This document shows, one piece after another, positions 27,345 through 36,003 of a stretch of DNA of 64,000 nucleotides (its first letter is position 1; each line of letters begins with the position of its first letter). The stretch is from positions 57,526-121,525 of the forward strand of contig NZ_JADPKY010000178.1 in NCBI RefSeq assembly GCF_023074185.1. Direction: 5' to 3'. The position numbers were made by a program, and so were the translations under genes. The notes beneath the pieces are model-generated. The model searched no databases. It saw only the letters and a program-made list of their open reading frames with translations, and was not told the origin of the DNA. This DNA is from Bradyrhizobium sp. 132. Its GTDB lineage: Bacteria > Pseudomonadota > Alphaproteobacteria > Rhizobiales > Xanthobacteraceae.

Positions 27345-28845
27345 TGACCGGTTTCTCCATCCTCGGCTCCCAGCCGCCGCCGAGCGCCTGATACAGGCTG
27401 ACGATAGCAAGAAGCCGGGCAAGTTGCGCCTGCGACAGCGCGTCTTCCGCCTGAAACAGGGTCAGTTGGGTATTGAGCACGGTCACGATGTCGGCAGTGC
27501 CGGCGCGCAATTGCTGCTCGGAGAGATCGAACGCGCGGCGCGAGGCGGTCAGGACATCACGCTGCAATTGCAGCTTGATCGTAGTCTGCTTGATCGAGAA
27601 CAGCGCATTGTCGACATCGGCAAACGACTGGATGATGGTCTTGCGGTAGGTCTGGAGCAATTCGTCCTGCCGCGCCTTGGCAAATTCGAAATTGCCGAGG
27701 ATCTTGCCGCCGTCGAAGATCGGCTGCGCCGCGCTGCCGACGAGCTGGAAGAACGCCGCATGCGGCTGGAACAGCGACACCAGCGCTGAACTCTGATAGC
27801 CGCCATTGCCGGTGAGCTGGATGGTCGGAAAGAACTGCGCACGGGCATTGCCGATGTTCGCGGTGGCCGAGGCAAGCTGCGCCTCCTGACGTCGAATATC
27901 CGGCCGCTGCGTCAGAAGCTCCGACGGCAGGCCGGGCGTGACGCGCGGGATCGCGATGTTGTTCAGGGAGCCGCCGAGCACACGCACGCTCTCCGGCGGC
28001 CGCGACACCAGCACCGCGAGCGCGTTGACGTTCTGGTCCAGCGTCTGCCGCAACGGCGGCACCAGCGCCTTCTGGTTGGCGAGCACGCTCTCCTGCTGTG
28101 CGACGTCGAGATCGGTGCCGGTGCCGGCCTTGCGGCGCTCGCGGATGGCATCGAGGATGCGCTGGGCGCTCGCAATGTTGCGCTGGGCGGTGCGAAGGCG
28201 GTCCTGCGAGGCCAGCACCTGGAAATAGGCGTTGGCGACACCTGCCAGCGTCGTCAGCGTGACGACGTCGCGGTCGAAGCGGTTGGCGTTGGCGGTCTCT
28301 TCGGCCGTTTGCAGCGCATCGCGGTTCTGGCCCCAGAAGTCGAGCTGGTAGCTCGCGCTGAGCGAGGCCGAGTAGTTGACGACCTCGCGGCCGCCATTGG
28401 TGAGACCGGAGGACGACGAGCCCGAGGTGCGCGAATAGGTCTCCGACCCGCCCCCTGACAGGCTCGGCAGCAGTGCCGCGCCCGCTTGCCGCGCCTGAGC
28501 GTCGGCCTGGACGATGCGCGCGACGGCGGCGGCGATGTCGAGGTTGACGGTGTGCGCCTCCTCCATCAGTTGCGTCAGCTCCGCCGAGCGGAAGCCGCGC
28601 CACCAATCCAGCGTGGGCGGCGCATCGGCCTTGCCGGCGTATTTGTACTGCGTGGGAACGTCGAGCGTCGGATCCGGTAGATCCTGCGTCAGCACGCAAG
28701 CGCCCGAACCGGCGGCGAGGCAAAGCACTGCAAGCCAGCGCGTCGCGCGGCGCGCCCGGGACGCGGAACCTGGAGACCGCCACACGGCGATCGCAGGAAC
28801 ATCCTGTGTCACATCCACCCCCCGCCGGGCAGATCGAGCCGCCAC
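27334..28845 (-). CDS. RND outer-membrane factor lipoprotein, OprM/NodT family
   Basis: Outer-membrane channel for the efflux operon, first gene of the set. The N-terminus has a hydrophobic segment ending in lipobox LAAGSGAC, so the mature protein is lipid-anchored. Two OEP repeats follow (YQLDFWGQNRDALQTAEE in the first, PIFDGGKILGNFEFAKARQ in the second), with TPGLPSELLTQRPDIRRQEA between them as in NodT-family proteins. The start shown is GTG at 28845; a GTG nine codons downstream is also possible. Four genes (OMF, adaptor, two pumps) make a complete export system with no local regulator. Confidence 0.88.
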   Translation of the reverse strand: MAARSARRGVDVTQDVPAIAVWRSPGSASRARRATRWLAVLCLAAGSGACVLTQDLPDPTLDVPTQYKYAGKADAPPTLDWWRGFRSAELTQLMEEAHTVNLDIAAAVARIVQADAQARQAGAALLPSLSGGGSETYSRTSGSSSSGLTNGGREVVNYSASLSASYQLDFWGQNRDALQTAEETANANRFDRDVVTLTTLAGVANAYFQVLASQDRLRTAQRNIASAQRILDAIRERRKAGTGTDLDVAQQESVLANQKALVPPLRQTLDQNVNALAVLVSRPPESVRVLGGSLNNIAIPRVTPGLPSELLTQRPDIRRQEAQLASATANIGNARAQFFPTIQLTGNGGYQSSALVSLFQPHAAFFQLVGSAAQPIFDGGKILGNFEFAKARQDELLQTYRKTIIQSFADVDNALFSIKQTTIKLQLQRDVLTASRRAFDLSEQQLRAGTADIVTVLNTQLTLFQAEDALSQAQLARLLAIVSLYQALGGGWEPRMEKPVNAL

Positions 28846-29554
28846 CGCGACGGATTAGCCGATTCGCGGCTGGACAGTCGGGGGTCTCTGGATAACTCGT
28901 TCACAGCGGTGATGCCTTCTGCGGAACCGGACACCCATCCTAGCCGGGCGCGGAACAGCGGGACAGTCCCGCAGTTGCGAGATGGCCGCCAAAATGCGAC
29001 GATTCCAAAACTATGAAAATATAAAAGCCACTGTCCTGCAGGTGTTTCTTGAATTCCAAAGCCATTCCGGACCGCGTTCAAGCTTACCAAGATTTCATGT
29101 GATATTGCCGCCACACCGATGCCAATCCCCTCAATCCGCCCGCACCGCTCGCGATGCGGCTTCAACGCAGTCCAGAAGCCAGGCCGGACCAGTCGCACGA
29201 AGTCGATTGTCGAAAACGAATAGGCATACGTCGCGCAGATATGTCTGCCGCCTTCCGCACGTTATCCACGCTCGCAGACATCGGCGCGTCCCGGCCAAAG
29301 GCGAGGATGGGTCGTGAGAGTGCTGACGACGACCGTTATTTTCCATGTCCAGGCAGAGACCGGCCATATCCTCCTACCGAAGCCCGCCACGTAGCCCAGC
29401 ATTCATCCTCGGCGATTGCTGCACGGAAAAATGTCACTGCTTCGGCGGGCACTTCCGCTTGTTTCGCCGCAGCGCAAAAGCCTTCCCCTTTTGCCTCCCA
29501 AGCACTAGGTTCTGGCCAACCTGATCAACCCCTTTGCCAGTGATTTCCCCTGAC
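28846..29554. other. About 700-bp intergenic interval, nothing recognised
   Basis: Divergent promoter region between the efflux operon and the cysteine synthase gene. Open frames on both strands lack ribosome sites and family features. I saw no tRNA, clear inverted repeat or terminator in it. Confidence 0.5.
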
Positions 29555-30589
29555 ATGACCATCAAAAACGACGTTGTCGAAGCCATCGGCAACACCCCGC
29601 TGATCAAGCTCAAGCGTGCTTCCGAACTGACCGGATGCACCATCCTGGGCAAGGCCGAGTTCATGAATCCCGGCCAGTCGGTCAAGGACCGCGCCGGCAA
29701 ATGGATGATCCTGGAGGCGGAGAAACGCGGCGAGCTCAAGCCGGGCGGCCTCGTGGTGGAAGCGACGGCCGGCAACACGGGCATCGGGCTCGCGGTCGTC
29801 GCGAGCGCCCGCGGCTACCGTACGCTGATCGTGATTCCGGAAACGCAGAGCCAGGAGAAGAAGGACTTTTTGAAGCTGTGCGGCGCCGAGCTCCTGGAAT
29901 CGCCGGCCCTGCCCTATTCCAATCCGAACAACTACCAGCACGTCGGCCGCCGTCTCGCCGACGAGCTGCGCAAGACCGAGCCTAATGGCGTGCTGTTCGC
30001 CGACCAATGGAACAACCTCGACAATGCGAAGGCGCATTACGAATCCACCGGCCCCGAGATCTGGGACCAAACCGGCGGCAAGGTCGACGGTTTCGTCTGC
30101 TCGGTCGGCAGCGGCGGCACGCTGGCCGGCATCAGCCGCTATCTGAAAGAGAAGAGCAAGGACGTCAGGATCGCCTGCGCTGATCCGCATGGCGCCGGCA
30201 TGTATGAATATTTCAGAACGGGCGATGCCAAGGCGACGCCGGGCGGCTCGATCACCGAAGGCATCGGCCTCAACCGGGCGACCGCAATCGTCGAAAGCGC
30301 GAAGGTCGATGACGCCTATCTCATTCCCGATGCCGAAGCGGTGACGGTGATCTACGAACTACTCCAGCACGAAGGCCTGTGTCTCGGCGGCTCCACCGGC
30401 ATCAATATTGCCGGCGCGATGCGTCTTGCAAAGCAGCTCGGACCGGGCAAGACGATCGTCACCGTGCTTTGCGATTCCGGCAGCCGTTACCAGTCGAAGC
30501 TGTTCAATGCGGACTTCATGCGCGCCAAGAACCTTCCGGTGCCGGAATGGCTGGAGAAGCGCAGCAACATCAAGCTACCGTTCGTCTAG
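29555..30589 (+). CDS. cysK: Cysteine synthase A-like PLP enzyme
   Basis: Fold-type II PLP enzyme of the O-acetylserine sulfhydrylase group, making cysteine from O-acetylserine and sulfide. The ATG at 29555 gives MTIKNDVVEAIGNTPLIKLK; PLP Lys44 lies in the SVKDRAG motif, ATAGNTGIGLA is the substrate loop, and SVGSGGTLAGI is the phosphate loop. At 344 aa it is some 30 residues longer than E. coli CysK, with a distinctive C-terminus (YQSKLFNADFMRAKNLPVPE) typical of a separate CysK subgroup, so O-phosphoserine or another substrate is possible. Its stop shares a CTAG with the convergent DUF805 gene. Confidence 0.85.
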   Translation: MTIKNDVVEAIGNTPLIKLKRASELTGCTILGKAEFMNPGQSVKDRAGKWMILEAEKRGELKPGGLVVEATAGNTGIGLAVVASARGYRTLIVIPETQSQEKKDFLKLCGAELLESPALPYSNPNNYQHVGRRLADELRKTEPNGVLFADQWNNLDNAKAHYESTGPEIWDQTGGKVDGFVCSVGSGGTLAGISRYLKEKSKDVRIACADPHGAGMYEYFRTGDAKATPGGSITEGIGLNRATAIVESAKVDDAYLIPDAEAVTVIYELLQHEGLCLGGSTGINIAGAMRLAKQLGPGKTIVTVLCDSGSRYQSKLFNADFMRAKNLPVPEWLEKRSNIKLPFV

Positions 30590-31119
30590 CCCCAGGTCGA
30601 CCGCGACGATCCCTGCGACACCCGTGCGAGACGCTCGTTCGATAGCGAGGGCCTGACCTCGCGCGTGCGCGGCGGGAGGGGAGCGCCGTAGGAGCCTTCG
30701 CTGTCGCCGGTCGGCCAGAACATGAGCGCGAGCATCAGCGCGAGGTTGACGAGCGCGCCGACCGCCGTTGCCTGGTGCTCCCGCCCGATCGCCCAGGCCG
30801 GAAACCGGCCCGCGACGACATGATCGACGATCATGAGCGCGAACCAGGCCGGCACCACGCAGACCGGATCCCAGCCGATGTCGCGGATGCGCATCGATTG
30901 CAGCGTGAAGGTCGCCACTCCGAAGAAGACGATCGCAGCGATGATCGCCCAGCTCCTGGTGAGGTCTTCCGGCCGGATCGCACTGGGCGAGGTGCTGCGC
31001 AGCACGGCCATTGCGATCGCAAAACAGATCGCCGTCATCACGATCGCAAGCGCGACCGAGGCGAGGAAGAAATGCAGCCGCCCGAGCCGGGCGTTCAAGC
31101 CGCAGACGAAACCGAGCAT
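30586..31119 (-). CDS. DUF805-family membrane protein
   Basis: A 177-aa inner-membrane protein with about four hydrophobic segments. N-terminal NARLGRLHFFLASVAL and mid-protein RIRDIGWDPV match the DUF805 (YhaH/YhaI) pattern of R-x-x-F/Y near helix 1 and R-x-x-D-I-G after helix 3. Start is the ATG at 31119, with AGGTG 8 bases upstream. The C-terminal 45 residues are polar and Arg/Ser-rich. Molecular function of the family is unknown. Confidence 0.75.
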   Translation of the reverse strand: MLGFVCGLNARLGRLHFFLASVALAIVMTAICFAIAMAVLRSTSPSAIRPEDLTRSWAIIAAIVFFGVATFTLQSMRIRDIGWDPVCVVPAWFALMIVDHVVAGRFPAWAIGREHQATAVGALVNLALMLALMFWPTGDSEGSYGAPLPPRTREVRPSLSNERLARVSQGSSRSTWG

Positions 31120-31253
31120 TGGCGCACCTTTTTGGCGCATAGGCACAGAAACAGCTTTCGGAGCCATGAACCGGCGCGCCCGTACCCCAGCTCATGGTTT
31201 CCGGACGACTAAGCTGGCCTGCGCGATTTGATGCTTCGCCGCGGACGGCAGGG

Positions 31254-33497
31254 TCAGGCGCCCTCGCCAACCTTCGAAGCCGCGGCACAATAGTCGCCCC
31301 AGAACTGGCGATAACCCGCCTCGACCCTTTGCGTGTAGATTTCGACATTGCCGGCGGGCGAACTCGCGATCCGAGCCGGCAACTCCGCGCGCAACTTCGC
31401 CAGATGCGCCGGCTGTGTCGCATATCGGCAGGCGATTGCGGCATAGCCGTCGTCGTCCTCTGCGACCCAGTCGTCGAGACCGACGGCAGCCACGATCGAG
31501 CCGCCGGCGCGCGACGAGGCGCCGTTGCCGAGCTTGGCCACGACGGGCACGCCCGCGTAGAGCGACTCCCAGGTGCTGACGCCACCGTTTTGCGGGAACG
31601 TATCGAGCGATATGTCGACATTCGCAAACGCCAGCAGATGCTCATGACGCGGGGTCGAGCCCAGGCAGATGACATTTTCTTCGGCAATGCCCCGTGCCAC
31701 GAACCGCGCGACCAGGCTGTCGCGCAGCAAGGGATCGTCGAGCAGAGTATGCTTGATGATGATCCTCGATCCGGTCACCGCTCGCATCACTTTCGACCAC
31801 ACGCGGATGGCCTCGTCCGAGATCTTGTAGATGCGGTTGAACACGCCGAAAGTCACATAGCCGTTGCGGAGCATGGGAAGCTCCGAAGGCGGCACGTCCA
31901 GGATCGGATCGGTCGTGATCAGACACGGCAGATCATGAACCTTTTCGGCCAGCAGATGGCGCGCCGACGGCGGAATGAAAATCGGATCCGCAAGCAAATA
32001 GTCCATGGTCTGAAGCCCGGTCCCGGTCGCATGTCCGAAACCGGTGACCTGGACGGGAGCCGGCTTCCGCGCGAAAACAGGGAGCCTGTTCCCGGTCGAA
32101 TGCCCCGAGACATCGATCAGGATATCGACCTTGTCGGCTTGAATGCGATCGGCCAGCTCGTCGTCCGAAAGCTGCCAGGCGTCGACCCAGACGTCCGCCG
32201 TCGACTTGAATTGGGCGGTCATCTCGTCTCGTAACGGCGAACACGAGTAGCAAACGATCTCGAACCTGGTGTGATCATGATGGCGCAGCACCGGCAGCAG
32301 GCCGAACGCCGCCGAGTGGTACCAGAACTCGGCAGCGACATATCCAATTACGATCCTTCTGTCCGGATCGAGCTGCCGGGGTGAGAGCTTCCGTTGCGGC
32401 AATCTGGCGCCGATCGCGTCCCACCAATGTTTTCGCGCGGCCTGCTGGACCGCGAAATCGGCATCGGAGAGAAAGTCCAGAAAGTAGATCTTCCGCGCGA
32501 TCAGGTCCGCATGATCAGGCGCCATTGCCAGCGCGGCGTCGAGATGTTCGATCGCGGATGCGATCTCACCCTGTTGTGCAAAACAGGCGCTCAGCAGCGT
32601 CATCGCGATCGCGGAGCGCGGATTTTCCTCGAGCAAGGTCGTGCAGGCCAGGATCGCCTGCGCCGTATTCCCTGCGTTGAGCGAGACTTTCGCCTTCCCT
32701 TCCAAGGCCACCTCGAGCTTGGGCGAAAGCGCAAGTGCTGCATCAAAATCCGCGGCCGCCCGTTCCGACCGCGACAGCTCGAGATTGAGCCGTCCGCGGT
32801 GTGCCAGGGCCTTGGCCGAATTGGGCCTGATCGTGAGCGCCGCTGCGAGCGCGGCTTCCGCCTCATCGTAGTGCTTGAGGTCAATGCTGACCGTGCCTTT
32901 GCCGACGAGCGCTTCCGCGTGACGGGGCTGAAACAACAAGGCGCGATCGAAACTTTGCTTGGCGCGGTCGAACCGGTGCAGCGCCAGCTCGGCAATGCCA
33001 CGGTTGCAAAGCGCGTCGGCAAAGTCCGGCTTCAGCGCAATGGCGCGATCGTACAGTTCGATGGCCTGTTCGGGCAGGCTCAAGTGGAGCAAGGTATTGC
33101 CAAGGCTGGTGAGGGCCAGCACGAAATTCGGCTTCAGCGCGATCGCCTTCTCCTGACATGCGCGGGCTGCATCAAATTGCCTGAGGTCCAGGTGCACGGT
33201 CGCGAGATTGTTATAGGCCTCGTGCGAACGCGGATCGATCGCGATCGCACGCTCGAGCAGCTGTCGCGCCTCCTCGATGCGCCCGCCATGACGCACGCAC
33301 AGGCCGAGCAGGTGAGTGGCGTCGAAATGATCGGGCACAGCTTGCAGGATCTGGCGGCAGAGAGCATCCGTCTCCGCATATCGGCCCTGGCCATAGGCGC
33401 TCGCCGCAGCGGCGATGATGGTGTCCGCCTGCTTCTTCAATTTCTTCTGCAATCGCGCGTTCTGGAATGCGCGCGCGCCGGCGCCGCTGCTCTGCAA
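31254..33497 (-). CDS. TPR plus GT41 (SPINDLY/OGT-type) glycosyltransferase, copy 1
   Basis: Predicted cytosolic protein glycosyltransferase of 747 aa. Residues about 20-345 are tandem TPR helices (ASAYGQGRYAETDALCRQIL, NNLATVHLDLRQFDAARACQ and so on). Residues about 375-735 are the GT41 catalytic region, with GYVAAEFWYHSAAF, DVSGHSTGNRLPVFARKPAP, GTGLQTMDY, FNRIYKI and DISLDTFPQNGG, all counterparts of OGT/SPY motifs for UDP-sugar binding and catalysis. Start is a TTG at 33497 with GGAG 7 bases upstream, identical in all three copies. Target proteins and donor sugar are unknown. Closest in sequence to copy 3 across the catalytic half. Confidence 0.85.
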   Translation of the reverse strand: MQSSGAGARAFQNARLQKKLKKQADTIIAAAASAYGQGRYAETDALCRQILQAVPDHFDATHLLGLCVRHGGRIEEARQLLERAIAIDPRSHEAYNNLATVHLDLRQFDAARACQEKAIALKPNFVLALTSLGNTLLHLSLPEQAIELYDRAIALKPDFADALCNRGIAELALHRFDRAKQSFDRALLFQPRHAEALVGKGTVSIDLKHYDEAEAALAAALTIRPNSAKALAHRGRLNLELSRSERAAADFDAALALSPKLEVALEGKAKVSLNAGNTAQAILACTTLLEENPRSAIAMTLLSACFAQQGEIASAIEHLDAALAMAPDHADLIARKIYFLDFLSDADFAVQQAARKHWWDAIGARLPQRKLSPRQLDPDRRIVIGYVAAEFWYHSAAFGLLPVLRHHDHTRFEIVCYSCSPLRDEMTAQFKSTADVWVDAWQLSDDELADRIQADKVDILIDVSGHSTGNRLPVFARKPAPVQVTGFGHATGTGLQTMDYLLADPIFIPPSARHLLAEKVHDLPCLITTDPILDVPPSELPMLRNGYVTFGVFNRIYKISDEAIRVWSKVMRAVTGSRIIIKHTLLDDPLLRDSLVARFVARGIAEENVICLGSTPRHEHLLAFANVDISLDTFPQNGGVSTWESLYAGVPVVAKLGNGASSRAGGSIVAAVGLDDWVAEDDDGYAAIACRYATQPAHLAKLRAELPARIASSPAGNVEIYTQRVEAGYRQFWGDYCAAASKVGEGA

Positions 33498-33593
33498 GGT
33501 ATCTCTCCGGAGGATGGCCCGGGAAGAGTCTAGCTGATTCGCAAGCGTCACCGGCCGGTCAGCCGGCCCGGCAACATCCGGGATTTCCGGTTA

Positions 33594-33632
33594 TCAGCGC
33601 AGGAACTGGCTCAGGAACAGCTTCGTGCGGGC
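33594..33632 (-). repeat. Duplicated 3' tail of aapP, relic 1
   Basis: Thirty-nine bases match the last codons of aapP (38313-38351) with three mismatches. In frame they still read R-T-K-L-F-L-S-Q-F-L-R-stop against R-T-K-L-F-L-S-Q-I-L-R-stop. The relic sits between GT41 copy 2 and copy 1 just where aapP sits before copy 3, marking a tandem-duplication junction. Confidence 0.8.
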
Positions 33633-33635
33633 TGC

Positions 33636-35879
33636 CTACGCAACGTCGCCGCCTTCGGAGGCGGCGGCACAATAGTCGCGCCAGAACTGGCGATAGCCCG
33701 CCTCGACCTCACGCGTGTAGATTTCGACATTGCCGGCCGGCGAAGCTGCGATCTGGGCCGGCAACTCGGCACGCAGCTTCGCCAGATGAGAGGGCTGCGC
33801 CGCATATCTGCAGGCGATCTCGGCATAGCCCTCGTCATCCTCGGCGACCCAGTCGCCGAGACCGACGGCAGCCACGATGGAGGCGCCGGCGCGCGAGGAG
33901 GCGCCGTTACCGAGCTTGGCTACGACTGGAACGCCCTTGTAGAGCGATTCCCAGGTGCTGATGCCGCCATTCTGCGGGAACGTATCGAGGGAAATATCGA
34001 CCTTGGCAAAGGCCAGCAGATGGTCGTTGCGCGAGGTCGAGCCCATGCAGGTAATATTCTCTTCGGCAATGCCCAGTGCCACGAAACGCGCGATCAGGCT
34101 ATCGCGCAGCAAGGGATCGTCGAGCAGACCGTGCTTGAGGATGATCTTGGATCCCGGCACCTCTCGCATCACGCGCGACCAGACACGGATCGCAGCATCC
34201 GATATCTTGTAGATGCGGTTAAACACACCGAAGGTAACGTAGCCGTTGCGAAGCATCGGAAGCTCGGAGGGCTGCAGATCCGAGACCGGCTCAATCGTGA
34301 TCAGGCACGGCAGATCGTGGATTTTCTCGGCAAACAAATGCCGAACCGAGGGCGGAATGAAAATGGGATCCGCGAGCACATAGTCCATGGTCTGAAGGCC
34401 CGTGCCTGTCGCGTGTCCGAAGCCCGTGACCTGGATGGGGGCAGGCTTCCGCGCGAAAACAGGGAGCCTGTTACCGGTCGTGTGCCCCGAAACGTCGATC
34501 AGGATATCGACATTGTCCGCCTGAATACGATCGGCCAGTTCGTCGTCCGACAGCTGCCAGGCGTCGACCCAGACGTCCGCCAGTGACTTGAACTTGGCGG
34601 TGTACTCATCCTGTGTCGGCCAGCAGTAATAGCAGATGATTTCAAATCTGGCGTGATCATGATGATTCAACACCGGCAGCAAGGTGAGCGCCGCCGAGTG
34701 TTGCTGGAATTCAGAGGCAACATAGCCGACCACAATCCGCTTTTCGGGATCGAGCGGCCGCTTCGGCAGTTCCCGTCGCGGCAGCTTGGCGCCGATCAAG
34801 TCCCACCAATCTCTTCGCACCGCCTGCTGGACCACGAAATCGGCCTCTGCGCGGTAGTCCTGCAAGAAGATCTTGCCCCTGATCGCTTCCGAATAGTCCG
34901 GTCTGATCGCCAGCGCGGCATCGAGATATTCGATCGCGGTGTCGATCTCTCCCTGGTGTGAATAAGCGAATCCCATCAGGGCCACTCCGATCTCGGAGCG
35001 CGGATTTTGCTCGATCAAGCTCGTGGCGGCCGCAATGGCCTGCGCGGTCTTTCCCTGCAGGAGGCAGGTCTGTGCCTTGCCCCGGAGGGCCAGTTCGAGC
35101 TTGGGCGAAATCGCAAGCGCCGCATCGAAATCCGCGAGCGCCTGGTCCAGGCGCGACAGTTCGAAATGGAGCCGCCCGCGCTGGGCCAGGATTCTCGCCG
35201 AACCGGGCTTGATCGCGAGCGCCAGGGCAAACTTGGCCGCCGCCTCGTCGTGGTGCCGAAGCTCCATGCTGACCATGCCCTTGCCGACGATTGCCTCCGC
35301 GTGATGCGGCTGAAACAGCAGGGCGCGATCGAAACTGTCCTTGGCGCGCGCGAACTGTCCAATCATCATCTCGACCATGCCGCGATTGCAGAACGCGTCG
35401 GCACAGTCCGGTTTGGCTTTGATTGCGCGCTCGTGCAGATCGATTGCCTGTCCGAACAGCCCCAAATGCATCAGCGTGTTGCCGAGATTGGTCAGCGCGA
35501 CCGCGAAATTCGGTTTCAGCGCGATGGCCCTCTCCTGGCACCGCTGCGCCTCCTCGTAGTTGCCGAGGTCGAAATGCACGGTCGCGAGGTTATTATGGGC
35601 ATCGTGCAAACGGGGATCGATGGCAATCACGCGCTCAAGCAGCTCTTGCGCCTCCTCCAGGCGCCGGCCGTCATGCGCGCACATGCCGAGCAGGTGCGTA
35701 GCATCGACATGATCCGGAAGCGCTTTGAGTATCTCACTGCAGAGCGTCTCGGTCTCGGCATATCGGCCCTGGCCATAGGCGGCCGCAGCGGCGGAGAGGA
35801 CGGCGTCCGCCTGCTTCATCAATTTCTTCTGCAATCGCGCGTTCTGGAATGCGCGCGCGCCGCCGCCGCTGCTCTGCAA
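33636..35879 (-). CDS. TPR plus GT41 glycosyltransferase, copy 2
   Basis: The same architecture and exactly the same length (747 aa) as copy 1, with TTG start, GGAG site and N-terminus ARAFQNARLQKKL conserved. TPR units fill about residues 20-345 and the GT41 domain about 375-735. This is the most divergent copy in the catalytic half: ICYYCWPTQDEYTAKFKSLAD replaces the VCYSCSPLRDEMT-type segment of copies 1 and 3, and HGLLDDPLLRDSL replaces HTLLDDPLL. Catalytic-region residues (the early His, the FNRIYKI Lys and DISLDTFPQNGG) remain. This divergence may reflect a different protein target. Confidence 0.85.
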   Translation of the reverse strand: MQSSGGGARAFQNARLQKKLMKQADAVLSAAAAAYGQGRYAETETLCSEILKALPDHVDATHLLGMCAHDGRRLEEAQELLERVIAIDPRLHDAHNNLATVHFDLGNYEEAQRCQERAIALKPNFAVALTNLGNTLMHLGLFGQAIDLHERAIKAKPDCADAFCNRGMVEMMIGQFARAKDSFDRALLFQPHHAEAIVGKGMVSMELRHHDEAAAKFALALAIKPGSARILAQRGRLHFELSRLDQALADFDAALAISPKLELALRGKAQTCLLQGKTAQAIAAATSLIEQNPRSEIGVALMGFAYSHQGEIDTAIEYLDAALAIRPDYSEAIRGKIFLQDYRAEADFVVQQAVRRDWWDLIGAKLPRRELPKRPLDPEKRIVVGYVASEFQQHSAALTLLPVLNHHDHARFEIICYYCWPTQDEYTAKFKSLADVWVDAWQLSDDELADRIQADNVDILIDVSGHTTGNRLPVFARKPAPIQVTGFGHATGTGLQTMDYVLADPIFIPPSVRHLFAEKIHDLPCLITIEPVSDLQPSELPMLRNGYVTFGVFNRIYKISDAAIRVWSRVMREVPGSKIILKHGLLDDPLLRDSLIARFVALGIAEENITCMGSTSRNDHLLAFAKVDISLDTFPQNGGISTWESLYKGVPVVAKLGNGASSRAGASIVAAVGLGDWVAEDDEGYAEIACRYAAQPSHLAKLRAELPAQIAASPAGNVEIYTREVEAGYRQFWRDYCAAASEGGDVA

Positions 35880-35978
35880 GGTGTCTCTCCGGAGGATCGC
35901 CCGGGAAGAGTCTAACTGATTCGCAAGCCCGGCCGGCCGGTCGGCTGGCGCGGTGATACCCCCGGGATTTCCCGGGGC

Positions 35979-36003
35979 TCAGCGCAGTATCTGGTTCAGG
36001 AAC
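35979..36003 (-). repeat. Duplicated 3' tail of aapP, relic 2
   Basis: Twenty-five bases match 23 of 25 bases of the aapP 3' end at 38313-38337. The relic overlaps the last codons of GT41 copy 3, supplying its Gly-Ser-stop. Same interpretation as relic 1, with an additional small deletion. Confidence 0.75.

Noticed and set aside
28809..29317. Open frames of 111-129 codons in the interval before cysK
   Set aside because: They overlap the start of the efflux lipoprotein or lack ribosome sites, and show no family features.
33594..33632. aapP-tail relic as a terminator or regulatory hairpin
   Set aside because: No stable hairpin is formed; identity to the aapP coding end with preserved codons is the better explanation.
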